From: an uncultured Clostridium sp.
Lineage (GTDB): Bacteria; Bacillota; Clostridia; Lachnospirales; Lachnospiraceae
NCBI GenBank assembly: GCA_947644195.1
Contig: CANRZB010000008.1
Location: forward strand, 1 to 64,000
Direction: 5' to 3'
DNA length: 64,000 bases
Under the pieces are notes generated by a model. It had not been told where the DNA came from and did not search any database. It saw only the letters and a program-made list of their open reading frames with translations. A program made the translations under genes and the position numbers. Below, piece by piece: positions 33,446 through 43,837 of this stretch (positions are counted from its first letter, which is position 1; each line of letters begins with the position of its first letter).

Positions 33446-34384
33446 ATGTATGCAGAAGCATTTGAATTTAACGGTGTAAATTCCCGGGATGCGGGGATAT
33501 GCATTTTGAATTTTGATGGATTTAACACCGATGGCACAGCATCTGTCGGAGACGAAATCCAATTTATCACAAGCCGGCCAGCACATTCTGAGCGTCTTAA
33601 CTTTCATGGATCCAATAGGGAACAGACCTTAACATTAACTTTCCAGGTTGGCAAAGATCCTACCTCTGCTATCGACATGGAATTTACCAGATCTGAGCTG
33701 GCATTTCTAAAAGCCTGGCTGGAGAGACGTGACGGCTACCATTTTCTACGCTTTTTTCAGAAAGGATATGAAGACACTTATTTTTACTGCCAGATCCATA
33801 TAGAATGGATCCGCATTAATAGCATGATCGTTGGTGCTGAATTATCTGTGACCTGTAACGCTCCCTATGGATACAGTGGGATTCAGGGCATTGATGTCGA
33901 ATTAACAGACGGAAAGAATAGTTTTATCGTCTACAATGACAGTGATAAGCAGGGTGGTTTGGAAATTGACCAGATAGAAATCGGAATTACCGAAGGAAAC
34001 GATTGTACCCTGACCCTGACGAACCAGTTGGAAAATATCTATACCTTAGCTGGACAGAATACCTCCGGTACAGGCAGAAACCACGTTACCCAGATCCAGC
34101 ATTGCAACCGGGGAGAACAGATTATCATTGATGGATTACACCACAGTATTTCCACCTCTAAAGAACACCAACACAACCATACGAACGGTTCCATCAGCGA
34201 GGATTTTAATTTCTGTTATCCTCGTCTCATCAATATTTCCACAAATCTTCCATTGCTCAATTATATCCCGTCTAATGATAATTACCCTTCCTATGACGAA
34301 AACCGAATCAACCGCTTTACAGTAACCGGCGCACCCTGCCATGTTACCTTTGCCTACCGAACGATAAGGAGTGTGATGCCATAA
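33446..34384 (+). CDS. Distal tail protein (Dit-like)
   Basis: A 312-residue siphophage-type distal tail protein. The N terminus (MYAEAFEFNGVNSRDAGI) and the pattern of a VGDEIQFI strand, an NREQTLTLTFQVGK strand and a WLERRDGYHFLRF segment match Dit hub proteins that cap the tube and hold the baseplate. The second half is a beta-sandwich-like part (about 150-312). AAGGAGG precedes the start. The stop overlaps the start of the next gene as TAATG, so the two are translationally coupled, as usual for Dit and Tal. Confidence 0.82.
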   Translation: MYAEAFEFNGVNSRDAGICILNFDGFNTDGTASVGDEIQFITSRPAHSERLNFHGSNREQTLTLTFQVGKDPTSAIDMEFTRSELAFLKAWLERRDGYHFLRFFQKGYEDTYFYCQIHIEWIRINSMIVGAELSVTCNAPYGYSGIQGIDVELTDGKNSFIVYNDSDKQGGLEIDQIEIGITEGNDCTLTLTNQLENIYTLAGQNTSGTGRNHVTQIQHCNRGEQIIIDGLHHSISTSKEHQHNHTNGSISEDFNFCYPRLINISTNLPLLNYIPSNDNYPSYDENRINRFTVTGAPCHVTFAYRTIRSVMP

Positions 34385-37300
34385 TGAACCCATTTCAGAT
34401 CAACAGAGACCGAACGATTGACCAGGATGCAATATTCCTGGTTGATCGTCTATTCCATCCCATCCAGAACGGAGAAATCTATCCCGTATCCGATTTAAAG
34501 GTCACAGCAAACTTAAATAATAACTGGGAATGTCAGTTTACCGTATACCGAGAAACCGACGGTATTCCAAATCCTCTCTGGAATCAGATTACCGACCTGG
34601 CATTAATCAAGATAGAACATCGAGGAATCTTTGAACTGGAAGCCCCTGTTACCGATGAAGCCGGCACCTTCAAACAGTGTAGCGGCAAATCTATCTGTGA
34701 AGCAGAGACCAGCCAGACCTTAATAACCTTAGAAATCAATACCGAAGATGACATCAGCAGAGAAAGCAGGACTAATCCGGCAGATACCTATTATGAAGAA
34801 TTTCCCACCATTTTCTACCGGGATATTAATGACATCAGCGTATTCAATCATTTAAAAAATTCCCACCATGCCGCTTTGCTTAAAGCTCTTCGTGATGATG
34901 AAAAAAGGGAAATCCTGCGAAAATCTTCCCTGCTCCACCGTATCTTCTCCGAAATGCCGGAATATGCAGAGAACATTAACGGGGAAAACATAGACGATTC
35001 CCTCAAAAGCCTTCAATATACCTTTTCCTGGAGCGGTACCTCTGTCTATGAGATCTGCCAGGACATTGCAGAAGAAATCCAGTGCATTTTTATCTTTGAC
35101 CGATTCCGTCGTTCCTTTGAGGTACGTGATTTAAAAGACCATTGCGAAATAGATGGATGCCGTGATATCCAGGATGGAATCTGCCCTATCTGCCAAAAAA
35201 ATGGAACAACGCCAAAAATCTCTTCCTTTGGTGAATATTCTGGGGTAGAAATAGACACCTATAACCTGGCGGAAACCATTACTCTGTCCGGAAACAAGGA
35301 CTCCGTAAAAAACTACTTTAAAATTGAAGGTGCAGATGACATCATTACCAACCGAATCTCTAACCGTCTCATTGGAAACGGTTACCTCTGGAAAACCGGG
35401 TCATTACAGCGCTCCCAAATGTCAAAAGAATTACTCGCCGCCTTGGAGGAACGGGAGCGGATGATGACAGAAAACTATGACGCAGGGTCTCCATACCAGA
35501 ATATCCAGGATGAATATAATCAACTCTGGGACCAATGGAATACACTGGAACAGCAGATCCTTGAATACCAATCAGGAATGATGCCCAGCCCGGAAACTGC
35601 TGACAAAAAAGCGGAGGACATCTTCGAATACCTTTTTGGTACAGACGGCAAAATTAATTCTGCCTATGCAAGCAATCAGTTTCAAACAGCCAGCCAGATA
35701 GCAGATTCTGTAATGAATTATGCCAAATTGCTGATCTCTACGGGACACACGCTAGAATATGATAGTCTGACTTATCAGACAGAAACCTGGGAGGGACATG
35801 AAAATATAGTTACCTCCATAACATTCCAACCACACATATATTTGGACGGGCACTATTTGGACGAACAGAATTCTATTGATACACAGAACTCTGAAAATGA
35901 TCAAAAGAAACCCAAATATGCGGATGAATATCCTACGCAAAATCCCATCAGCATTACCTTAAAGGTTATTCCAGGATACCACATAACAACGAAGGATGAG
36001 GATGGAAAATCCATATATACGACAGAATACTATAATTATCTCCGTCACATTCTGGATACTGCCATGGCGAAATCTGACATTACCGACGAGATCTTGACCA
36101 TGGATCCAGCTACTCCACATAATATCAGCCCGGAAGCAACTTCTTTTACAGATCCCAATACCCAGGAGATACATCCTTTGCCTTCCACTCATTACTCCAA
36201 ATACTGTTACAATCGGCTGGATTCTTTCTGTAAATCCTTTACATCCTGCACCACTGTATTATCCAAGGAAAATGGGAAAATATCGACCAAAGGAGAAACC
36301 GTTGACATATTAAATTATCTGAAACCGGACGGCAGCACATCTTCTAATATCCAGGCGGATTTACTTGGAAAATATCAACAATATATCGAACTTCTCTCCG
36401 CCCGGATGCAATGGCTAAATTTCCAGATTTCCAGCTGGAAAACAGATCAGGAAACACTCATGGAGCGAATCCAGGAAATCAAGAAAATCTGCGACATGGA
36501 GTATTGTTTGGTCCAATATGCCCGCAAAAACAATCCAAAGCAAAATCTCTGGCATGAACTTTGTTCTTTCAAAAGGCAGGACACCTACCGCAATGAGAAT
36601 TTTGCCGGAGAAGGTATCAGCGAAGCTGATCTGATGCAAAACGTAGAGGATCTCCTAAAACGCGCCGAGGAAGAAATCGAATCTGCCTGTAATATTACCT
36701 ACTCTGCCACTGCCACCATCGGCAATCTTTTAGTCATGCCCGAATTTAAACCCTTCTGGAACAAATTTGATCTGGGCAACTATATACACATGGTCATTGA
36801 CGGACAGATCCATACCATGAGGCTGACCGGAATTACTTATGACTACAGCGATCTCTCGCACTGTTCTGTAGAATTTTCCGATGTGATACGGAAAACCAAT
36901 AGTAAGACGGAAGAAATTGCTAATATTTTATCCAAAGCTACTTCTCTTGCTTCCAGTGCAAAAACTCTGTCACGTCAGGCAGAGCAGGGAAAAGAGGCAA
37001 AGCTTACCATAGATGCCATCAAAAATGACGCCCTCAATCTCGCCCATTCCAAAATCATCACAGCAGACGACCAGGACTTTACCATAGATCAATATGGCAT
37101 CACAGGTAAATACACAAATCCTGTATCCGGAGAGGTCTCAAGCGAACAGATCCGAATCATCAATAACCTTCTGTGCTTTACCGATGATAACTGGCAGCAT
37201 ACCCAAACTGCTCTAGGAAAAATCCAGTACCAGAACCCGGAAACCAATCAATATGAAACGAAATATGGCTTGATTGCAGACACTCTCATCGGCAATTTGA

Positions 37301-38916
37301 TCCTTGGTGAAAAACTAATGATCCAAGATATAAATGGCTCTGTACAGATTGACGGAAACGGTATTTTACTGGATAGCGGCGCTATTCATTGGAAAAATGA
37401 GATCCCTCCCAAGGAGATTCAAGATTTAGATCAAGAGCTGACATCTTTCCGAACAAATCTCAACCTTGCCTTGGGAACCACAACGATTTCATCTGACTCT
37501 GTCATTTCCCCAAAAATTGGCGGCGGGTATGCCTATTTTGTAGATGGTAATAACTCCATCTTATTGAATCCACATTCAGAACCTGTACCTAATTGCAGTG
37601 GAACTACCAGCGCTAAAGATGAAATGTTCCATATTATCAGTAACAACAAGTCGCTCTTAACTGTAAACAAATCAGGGAGTCTTCAATTGGGATTTGGTGA
37701 ACTGGGTAAAACAGATACTGTCCTGTTTTCTCCTACGGGCATTACTTCTCGTGAAATCATTGCCGGTTCCTCTGGAGAAAATAAATGGGCTATGACTGCA
37801 AATAATCACTTTGGAGTAACCACGGATGGCGAATTATATGCTGAAAAGGCTAATATTACAGGAAAAATCACAGCCACTTCCGGCATTTTCTCCGGACAGA
37901 TCACTTCGAATGACATTAATATGACAGGCGGTAATCTGTATCTTCCGATCAATACTGACAACAAGGAAACGGCTGACAGTGAAAAAATCATTGTATCCAC
38001 AAATGGAATTGAATCTACGGAAGGTATCCTACTTTCCGGACATAAAAACATTAATTCTGATGACAGCAATAGCACAAAAAAATATATTAATATCAGCTTA
38101 CAAACGGACGAGTCTTCTTTCACCTTCCAAAAAGATGTGACCTATCAATTTAGCATCCAAACAACGGCTACTCTCGGATTTTATTCCTCATTTGTCCATG
38201 GATTATTGGGAAATAGCAGTGAAATAAATCCATCCAGTAATGGGTTACATTCTTTTCAATGTATCAAGAAAGATATCCATACCTTTGTTATCTTTTTCAA
38301 GGGGAATGGCTCCTCTTATTCCCATTTATGTCTACTAATCCCAGATGCAGAAGATTATAGTTATAACCATCAAATATCATTTCAGGCCTTCAAAACAAAT
38401 CTCAATGCATCTAATGTGTCTATCTCCCCTAATAAAATAGAGGTATGTCATTCCGACTTAAATTCTGTTATAAAATCTGAATTACATAATGACAGTATTT
38501 CTTTTACAAACGGTAATTATGGAGGCAAATTATCCTTTGACGCCTCGGGAGAATTATCTTCTAACACCAAAATCCATGCTCCCAACCTTCAGGAAAAAGA
38601 GTGGGCTCAGATTTATTATTATCATGGAAATTTTAAAAATATTTCAACATCCAGTGTTTTTAGCATAGCAACAGAACTAATAATACAGATCAGTGCGTTT
38701 GACTCAAACGGAAACCTTGCGGCTTATACTTGGTACGTAAATCCAGATACCATATCATCCCCTGCAGGAATCCACCTTCTCTCAGGATATAAAACAGGAA
38801 ATTTTGAAGGTTTTGCAGAAGTTTTATTAGGACGAGATATTGCCAGTATTCAAAAATTAATAGTATCAAACACAGATCTCACAAACCAAGCAAAGTTAAC
38901 AATCAGTTATCGTTAA
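34384..38916 (+). CDS. Large tail-tip protein (Tal/gp27-like hub with long C-terminal extension)
   Basis: A 1510-residue protein in the Tal position. Residues about 1-400 have the siphophage hub pattern (LTDLKVTANLNNNWECQF-like opening, then YSGVEIDTYNLAETITLSG). Within it, HCEIDGCRDIQDGICPICQK (near 255-275) has one His and four Cys placed like a small zinc site. The middle is helical; the C-terminal half is repetitive beta structure, with GITGKYTNPVSGEVSSEQIR and LYAEKANITGKITATSGIFSG as seen in phage tip and receptor proteins. No peptidase or hydrolase motif was recognised. AAGGAG precedes the start. It probably forms the tip that contacts the target cell. Confidence 0.82.
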   Translation: MNPFQINRDRTIDQDAIFLVDRLFHPIQNGEIYPVSDLKVTANLNNNWECQFTVYRETDGIPNPLWNQITDLALIKIEHRGIFELEAPVTDEAGTFKQCSGKSICEAETSQTLITLEINTEDDISRESRTNPADTYYEEFPTIFYRDINDISVFNHLKNSHHAALLKALRDDEKREILRKSSLLHRIFSEMPEYAENINGENIDDSLKSLQYTFSWSGTSVYEICQDIAEEIQCIFIFDRFRRSFEVRDLKDHCEIDGCRDIQDGICPICQKNGTTPKISSFGEYSGVEIDTYNLAETITLSGNKDSVKNYFKIEGADDIITNRISNRLIGNGYLWKTGSLQRSQMSKELLAALEERERMMTENYDAGSPYQNIQDEYNQLWDQWNTLEQQILEYQSGMMPSPETADKKAEDIFEYLFGTDGKINSAYASNQFQTASQIADSVMNYAKLLISTGHTLEYDSLTYQTETWEGHENIVTSITFQPHIYLDGHYLDEQNSIDTQNSENDQKKPKYADEYPTQNPISITLKVIPGYHITTKDEDGKSIYTTEYYNYLRHILDTAMAKSDITDEILTMDPATPHNISPEATSFTDPNTQEIHPLPSTHYSKYCYNRLDSFCKSFTSCTTVLSKENGKISTKGETVDILNYLKPDGSTSSNIQADLLGKYQQYIELLSARMQWLNFQISSWKTDQETLMERIQEIKKICDMEYCLVQYARKNNPKQNLWHELCSFKRQDTYRNENFAGEGISEADLMQNVEDLLKRAEEEIESACNITYSATATIGNLLVMPEFKPFWNKFDLGNYIHMVIDGQIHTMRLTGITYDYSDLSHCSVEFSDVIRKTNSKTEEIANILSKATSLASSAKTLSRQAEQGKEAKLTIDAIKNDALNLAHSKIITADDQDFTIDQYGITGKYTNPVSGEVSSEQIRIINNLLCFTDDNWQHTQTALGKIQYQNPETNQYETKYGLIADTLIGNLILGEKLMIQDINGSVQIDGNGILLDSGAIHWKNEIPPKEIQDLDQELTSFRTNLNLALGTTTISSDSVISPKIGGGYAYFVDGNNSILLNPHSEPVPNCSGTTSAKDEMFHIISNNKSLLTVNKSGSLQLGFGELGKTDTVLFSPTGITSREIIAGSSGENKWAMTANNHFGVTTDGELYAEKANITGKITATSGIFSGQITSNDINMTGGNLYLPINTDNKETADSEKIIVSTNGIESTEGILLSGHKNINSDDSNSTKKYINISLQTDESSFTFQKDVTYQFSIQTTATLGFYSSFVHGLLGNSSEINPSSNGLHSFQCIKKDIHTFVIFFKGNGSSYSHLCLLIPDAEDYSYNHQISFQAFKTNLNASNVSISPNKIEVCHSDLNSVIKSELHNDSISFTNGNYGGKLSFDASGELSSNTKIHAPNLQEKEWAQIYYYHGNFKNISTSSVFSIATELIIQISAFDSNGNLAAYTWYVNPDTISSPAGIHLLSGYKTGNFEGFAEVLLGRDIASIQKLIVSNTDLTNQAKLTISYR

Positions 38917-38942
38917 TTCATGCAGAAAGGCAGGTTACCAAC

Positions 38943-39203
38943 ATGGAAATTATCGAGGAAAAACAAATTGAACATCTTGTAAAAAACGGTGTGATCATTG
39001 CAACACAGGAATACTTACTAAGAGATAATGAAACCAGACAAAAGATTGGAGAGGTGATGAGAGAATCTTACGGAAACTGGAACAGTGACCGCGAGCGTCT
39101 AACACAAAAGGAACCTCCTGAAATTGTCCATGCTGTCATGGCAATCTGGGGAGATGTTCCTTTGATTGAGGAACCTAAAAACACTTCTGATTCCCTAAAT
39201 TGA
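38943..39203 (+). CDS. Small tail-cluster protein, unknown
   Basis: An 86-residue acidic protein (helix with EEKQIEHLVKNGVII) with no recognised domain. It lies 26 bases after the tail-tip gene and before the holin. A GAAAGGCAGG ribosome site is present. Small genes of this place in Gram-positive phages often encode XkdX-like or lysis-accessory proteins, but the typical motifs are absent. Confidence 0.65.
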   Translation: MEIIEEKQIEHLVKNGVIIATQEYLLRDNETRQKIGEVMRESYGNWNSDRERLTQKEPPEIVHAVMAIWGDVPLIEEPKNTSDSLN

Positions 39204-39265
39204 TATAAAAGAAATTCTCCCCTAAGATCCTTTCCATTTATTTCCCTAACCAAAAGGAGGAACTC

Positions 39266-39721
39266 ATGAAAGCATTTAATGACGCCTATAACCTGGCAGC
39301 GGGATTTATCGTCTCTATTATGACTGCCATCTTTGGCATTTACTGGTATATTTTTGCAGCCTACCTATTATTTAATATTCTGGATTGGCTGACCGGGTGG
39401 TACCGATCACGCAAAATTAAAAAAGAAAGTTCGCGCGAAGGGCTACTGGGAATTCTCAAAAAATTGGGCTACTGGATTATCATTGCAGTAGCCTTTCTGA
39501 TGTCAGATGTTTTTGTTCATCTCGGAAATGATATTCTCGGCATCAATCTAAACTTTTTAATGATGATTGGCTGGTTCACTCTAGCCTGTCTCATGGTAAA
39601 CGAAGTTCGGTCTATCTTAGAAAATCTGGTGGAATGTGGTTACCACGTTCCTTCGGTACTCATTGACGGGCTGGATGTCGCAGATCAGATTATTAATCAG
39701 GAACATGAAGATATAGAATAA
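39266..39721 (+). CDS. Phage holin (toxin secretion/phage lysis family)
   Basis: A 151-residue membrane protein of the phage_holin_4 (Cph1-type) family, with about three transmembrane helices (near 10-38, 65-90 and 95-115) and the family motif LLFNILDWLTGWYRSRK between helices 1 and 2. The C-terminal tail is acidic. It would open the membrane so that the endolysin at 20806 can reach the wall. AAAGGAGG precedes the start. Holin and endolysin are separated by the whole tail module, which is unusual. Confidence 0.88.
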   Translation: MKAFNDAYNLAAGFIVSIMTAIFGIYWYIFAAYLLFNILDWLTGWYRSRKIKKESSREGLLGILKKLGYWIIIAVAFLMSDVFVHLGNDILGINLNFLMMIGWFTLACLMVNEVRSILENLVECGYHVPSVLIDGLDVADQIINQEHEDIE

Positions 39722-39746
39722 CGGAAAAACAAGGAGGTAACCATCC

Positions 39747-41756
39747 ATGGAACTCATCAAAGAAATTAACTTAAATATCAAACAACCCAACAATGTTCAA
39801 CTCATTCATGTCATGCAGGGATCCATACAATCCGTGAAAATAATCGCCCATCTATATGATGGCAACCAACCTTATATAATACCGGATACCGTATTAGAGT
39901 ATCAACTTTTAGGGGTTCTCCCATCAGGCAAGTACCTGATGGATGGCAATGTTTTGAAGTATGACGCAACCAGTGTGACCTTTTTGATCAATCAAAATAT
40001 GATGGCAAAAGCGGGCTATGTCTCTTTCTCCCTTTCCCTCATTGATTCCCAGGACAATTCGATTGCAGAAACCTATCCTGCCAAAATTATGGTTACCGCA
40101 ATTCCGGGGCAGGAGAGCGAACAAGTCGATGAAATACCCATCATTACGCAATCTCTGGCTGAAGTTACCGAAAAAACCAGAATTGCTGTCCAGTCTGCGA
40201 ATACAGCGAACACAAAAGCTGCCGAAGCCTCCGATAGCGCCATGCATGCTGCTCAGTCGCAAGCCAATGCAAAACTCTCGGAAACAAGTGCCTCCAATGA
40301 TGCTGCCACAGCGACATCGAAAGCAGCCCAGTCAGAGACAAGCGCTGTCGATGCCGCAAATAGCGCTGCAGATGCCACACTATCTGCTAGTACGGCTGCC
40401 TCAAAAGCTAATGATGCTTTCAATAGCGCAAACACAGCAAACACAAAAGCTGCCGAAGCCTACGATAGCGCAAATCAATCCCAGAGTTATGCCATTGGAA
40501 CTGGAAATGTCCGGCCAAACGAAGCTATGGACAATGCAAAATATTATTTTGAGCAGGCAAAATCAATCTCTGAAAGTTTATCCGGAGCACTACGTCCCAT
40601 GGGTACGGTAACATTTGCCAACTTGCCAGATTTAGAAAATGTAACAGCTGGAGATATGTATAATATTTCTGATCAATTCATTACCAATAGCAATTTTAAA
40701 GAGGAAACCGGTGCTACCATACCTGCTGGATCTAACATATACAAAACAGCAGATAACAAGTGGGATGTTCTTGCGGGCAGTCCGGTAACAGGGATCAAAG
40801 GAAATATGGAATCCTCTTATCGCAAAGGCAATGTGAACCTTACTGCCAACGATATTGGTGCTTTTGGCGACTGCGGTACAGCAGCAGACGGAACGGATTT
40901 AAATACATTAATTACCTCTGGGATGTACTTTTTTATGGCAGCACGAAATTACACAGATATGCCACCGAACGTAACAAACGGATTGATGCTTGTATACCGA
41001 TATGGCACCATGTGTAAACAGATTTTTCTCAGATATGGTTCGCCTAATTCCAATGATAGCAATACGTATATCAGAATGATTGTTAATGCAGGAAACACAA
41101 ATGCATCCGCAACCTCCTGGCAAAAATTCTCTGTAGATCAGGAAATTGCATCCAAATATCTTCCGAAAACCGGAGGTACATTAACCGGAACATTGCTTGG
41201 TACCACAATCATAGGAAACCAGATACAAGTAAAAAACACGGGACAGCCACAGGCGCTGATCGTCAGAACAGATAGTAATGGCAATACCGTCAGAGCAGGT
41301 ATGCTGCAAATTTCCACAGGTAATAATTTAGGCATCTGGGATGTCACAAACAGTAAATGGATGTGCTATTCTAACTTAGATGGTACCAATGTCCGCTTTT
41401 TGGGAAAAGCGGACGACTCCTACAAAGCGGATACTGCCACGAAAGCTACACAGGATGGGAGCGGAAATAATATAGTAAATACTTACGCAAAAGCAACATG
41501 GATAAAAGGAGGCACTGGTATTAGCGGAAAATCAAGTTACACTGTTCCTAATACCGCCAAAGAAGTATTAATTCTGATTAAAATTAGTGTTCAGCAAAAC
41601 GCCGTTGTTGGTAACTATATACTACCACTGCCCATAAGCGATTCTAATCTATTTACTAGCATATCTTCTTCCAGCACAATAATAGCATTAAATATAAACA
41701 GCCGGACTATTACCGGAAAAAGCGATAATATTATTTATGATGTATATTATAGATAA
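39747..41756 (+). CDS. BppU-like tail fibre / receptor-binding protein
   Basis: A 669-residue fibre. The first about 130 residues form a BppU-type N-terminal domain (INLNIKQPNNVQLIHVMQG, LYDGNQPYIIP) that docks on the baseplate. Residues about 150-250 are an Ala/Ser/Thr-rich trimeric coiled coil containing an internal repeat (SANTANTKAAEA occurs twice, near 151 and 228). A central segment (TVTFANLPDLENVTAGDMYN) resembles pyocin-knob or head-binding pieces, and the distal part has the fibre motif LPKTGGTLTGTLLG followed by a C-terminal beta domain that probably binds the receptor. AAGGAGG precedes the start. This is the last gene of the tail operon. Confidence 0.83.
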   Translation: MELIKEINLNIKQPNNVQLIHVMQGSIQSVKIIAHLYDGNQPYIIPDTVLEYQLLGVLPSGKYLMDGNVLKYDATSVTFLINQNMMAKAGYVSFSLSLIDSQDNSIAETYPAKIMVTAIPGQESEQVDEIPIITQSLAEVTEKTRIAVQSANTANTKAAEASDSAMHAAQSQANAKLSETSASNDAATATSKAAQSETSAVDAANSAADATLSASTAASKANDAFNSANTANTKAAEAYDSANQSQSYAIGTGNVRPNEAMDNAKYYFEQAKSISESLSGALRPMGTVTFANLPDLENVTAGDMYNISDQFITNSNFKEETGATIPAGSNIYKTADNKWDVLAGSPVTGIKGNMESSYRKGNVNLTANDIGAFGDCGTAADGTDLNTLITSGMYFFMAARNYTDMPPNVTNGLMLVYRYGTMCKQIFLRYGSPNSNDSNTYIRMIVNAGNTNASATSWQKFSVDQEIASKYLPKTGGTLTGTLLGTTIIGNQIQVKNTGQPQALIVRTDSNGNTVRAGMLQISTGNNLGIWDVTNSKWMCYSNLDGTNVRFLGKADDSYKADTATKATQDGSGNNIVNTYAKATWIKGGTGISGKSSYTVPNTAKEVLILIKISVQQNAVVGNYILPLPISDSNLFTSISSSSTIIALNINSRTITGKSDNIIYDVYYR

Positions 41757-41774
41757 CTAACATATCAACGATAT

Positions 41775-41817
41775 AACATGGTAATAGAATGTACCTCAAT
41801 CTATTACCATGTTTTTT
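41775..41817 (+). terminator. Terminator at the end of the tail operon
   Basis: AACATGGTAATAG (41775-41787) pairs with CTATTACCATGTT (41801-41813) and continues into TTTTTT. It separates the tail cluster from the convergent aminopeptidase gene. Confidence 0.85.
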
Positions 41818-41822
41818 CTCTT

Positions 41823-43670
41823 TTATGCTCCTAATGGTATATCCTCAACCGACACCACAGCCGTCGCTTCTCGCAGCCACTCCCGCTCCTCCGGAGTCAG
41901 ATACGGCGCAAGCGCTTCATAAACCCTGGCATGGTATTCATTTAACAGCCTCAGATCCTCTGCCTCCATACATTCCGGCAGGATAGCATCCCGGTCAAAT
42001 GGCACCAACGTCAAAGTCTCAAACCGCATGAAATCCCCATCTTCTGTCTGTTGGTCTCGCAGGCATAATATCAGGTTTTCCAGGCGGATCCCATATTCCC
42101 CCTCGATATAAACTCCAGGTTCATTGGAAGTAATCATTCCCTCCTGCAGCACCGTGCCAATATGATTTCCGATTTCCCGTTGCCGGATCCCCTGGGGGCC
42201 TTCATGGACATTGAGCAGGTAACCAACCCCATGTCCTGTGCCGTGATTATAGTCCAATCCCAGGCGCCATAAGGGTTCTCTCGCCAGATAATCCAGATGG
42301 GTACCACTAGTACCATACTTAAAATACGAATTCCCCAATCTGAGATTGCCACGCAGAACCGCCGTATACCGCTCTTTCTGCTCCCTGCTGATCTCTCCAA
42401 TGGCAACGGTACGGGTGATATCTGTCGTTCCCTGTAAATAATGTCCCCCGGTATCCATTAACACCAACGTATTCGGTTCAATCGCTGCATCCGTTTTTTC
42501 GGTAGGTTCATAGTGAACAATGGCGCCATGTTCTCCCGCTGCAATGATGGGGGCAAAACTCTGGCCCAGATAATGCGGACGTTCCTGCCGGTACTGTTCC
42601 AGGCGGTTTGCCACGGCCAGTTCTGTCAATTCACCGTCTTGCAACTCCCCGGACGCCTGCTGCTGTTTCAGCCAGCAAATCAGTTTTGTCACGGCGACAC
42701 CATCCTGTATGTGGGCATCTCTCATATTATCCATCTCTGTTTCATTTTTTACAGCTTTTGCAAGACTGGTAGGATTTGGCCGGCAGACAATGTTCACATC
42801 CTCTGGAATACAAGAACGCAGAGCAACATTGACCGATCTTCCATCCAACAGAATCCGCTTTCCCGCCTCCAATTGTTTTAAATCCTCATATATCTGAAAA
42901 TATGGTTTTATCAATACACCATCCCGAGAAAAGGCATCCTCCACCGATCCCTCCCACGCTTCCTGTGCCATATACAGAATTGCCTGTGTCTGAGTAATCA
43001 CCGAATACGCCAAAGCAACCGGATTGTATGCGATATCACTTCCTCGAAAGTTATAGAGCCAGGCAATGTCATCCAGAGAAGCCAGCAAATGCAGATCCAC
43101 TTGTTTTTGCTGAAATTGCTGACGAAGATCCGCCAATTTCTCCGCACGGGTTTTTCCGCTATACTTCTCCTCCAACAGCCACACTGGTTCTGCCGGAAGT
43201 GACGGCCTGTCCTGCCAAATCTTACCCACCAGATCCTGGTCTTCCACATAGGTAATCGAAAGGGATTCCAACCGTTTCTGAATCTGATCCGCATAGGAAA
43301 CACTGACGGTTCGACCATCATATCCCAGACATTGTCCATGCTTCATATGATCTCCCAGATAGTCGAGCAGCGCAGGCACACCCGGGTTTCCCATCTTCCA
43401 CAGGGTAATTCCGGTATCACGCAGCTGCTCCTCTGCCTGAATAAAATATCTGCCATCGGTCCACAAACCTGCTTCCTCTGCCATCACGAGTAAACTGCCC
43501 GCTGATCCATCAAAACCCGACATATATTCCCGGCACTTAAAATACTCCCCCACATATTCGGAAGCATGAAAATCCGCTGAAAGAATGAGATACACATCCA
43601 TCCCCTGTTCCAACATAAGACGGCGCAATTCTGCCAGCCGTTCCCTGATTTCCCTACGATTTTCTACCAT
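41823..43670 (-). CDS. Xaa-Pro aminopeptidase, M24 family
   Basis: A 615-residue aminopeptidase P that removes an N-terminal residue preceding proline. It is the long, three-domain type: two creatinase-like N-terminal domains (about 1-310) and an M24 catalytic domain. Metal ligands are visible: the Asp residues of LMDTGG and TTDITRT, the His of GTGHGVGY, the Glu of SNEPGVY and the Glu of IRLENL. There is no signal peptide, so it is cytoplasmic. GGGAGAG precedes the start. It is a housekeeping gene and marks the right-hand chromosomal flank of the tail cluster. Confidence 0.93.
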   Translation of the reverse strand: MVENRREIRERLAELRRLMLEQGMDVYLILSADFHASEYVGEYFKCREYMSGFDGSAGSLLVMAEEAGLWTDGRYFIQAEEQLRDTGITLWKMGNPGVPALLDYLGDHMKHGQCLGYDGRTVSVSYADQIQKRLESLSITYVEDQDLVGKIWQDRPSLPAEPVWLLEEKYSGKTRAEKLADLRQQFQQKQVDLHLLASLDDIAWLYNFRGSDIAYNPVALAYSVITQTQAILYMAQEAWEGSVEDAFSRDGVLIKPYFQIYEDLKQLEAGKRILLDGRSVNVALRSCIPEDVNIVCRPNPTSLAKAVKNETEMDNMRDAHIQDGVAVTKLICWLKQQQASGELQDGELTELAVANRLEQYRQERPHYLGQSFAPIIAAGEHGAIVHYEPTEKTDAAIEPNTLVLMDTGGHYLQGTTDITRTVAIGEISREQKERYTAVLRGNLRLGNSYFKYGTSGTHLDYLAREPLWRLGLDYNHGTGHGVGYLLNVHEGPQGIRQREIGNHIGTVLQEGMITSNEPGVYIEGEYGIRLENLILCLRDQQTEDGDFMRFETLTLVPFDRDAILPECMEAEDLRLLNEYHARVYEALAPYLTPEEREWLREATAVVSVEDIPLGA

Positions 43671-43755
43671 AATTCTCTCCCTTCCTCTGTGCTTGGCTTG
43701 CTCGTATACTGACCCGCCTTCCTAGCGTACCGTGAATCATCCGTTGTACCAGACC

Positions 43756-43811
43756 GAAAAAAGAGACCAGGAACATCTGTGAAACATCTTCTCCACCGAT
43801 CTCCTGGCCTC
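43756..43811 (-). terminator. Terminator of the lectin-domain surface protein gene
   Basis: On the minus strand GAGGCCAGG (43811-43803) pairs with CCTGGTCTC (43771-43763), one G-T pair included, followed by six T. It lies about 30 bases past the stop at 43838. Confidence 0.75.
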
Positions 43812-43837
43812 ATCCTTACTATAGAATACGATCCAAA

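Noticed and set aside
10594..41756. A complete prophage
   Set aside because: No integrase, excisionase, terminase, portal, capsid, replication gene or attachment repeat was found in the window.
41138..41756. Frameshifted or truncated fibre C terminus
   Set aside because: The frame is intact to a stop followed directly by a strong terminator, and the fibre motif and C-terminal domain look complete.
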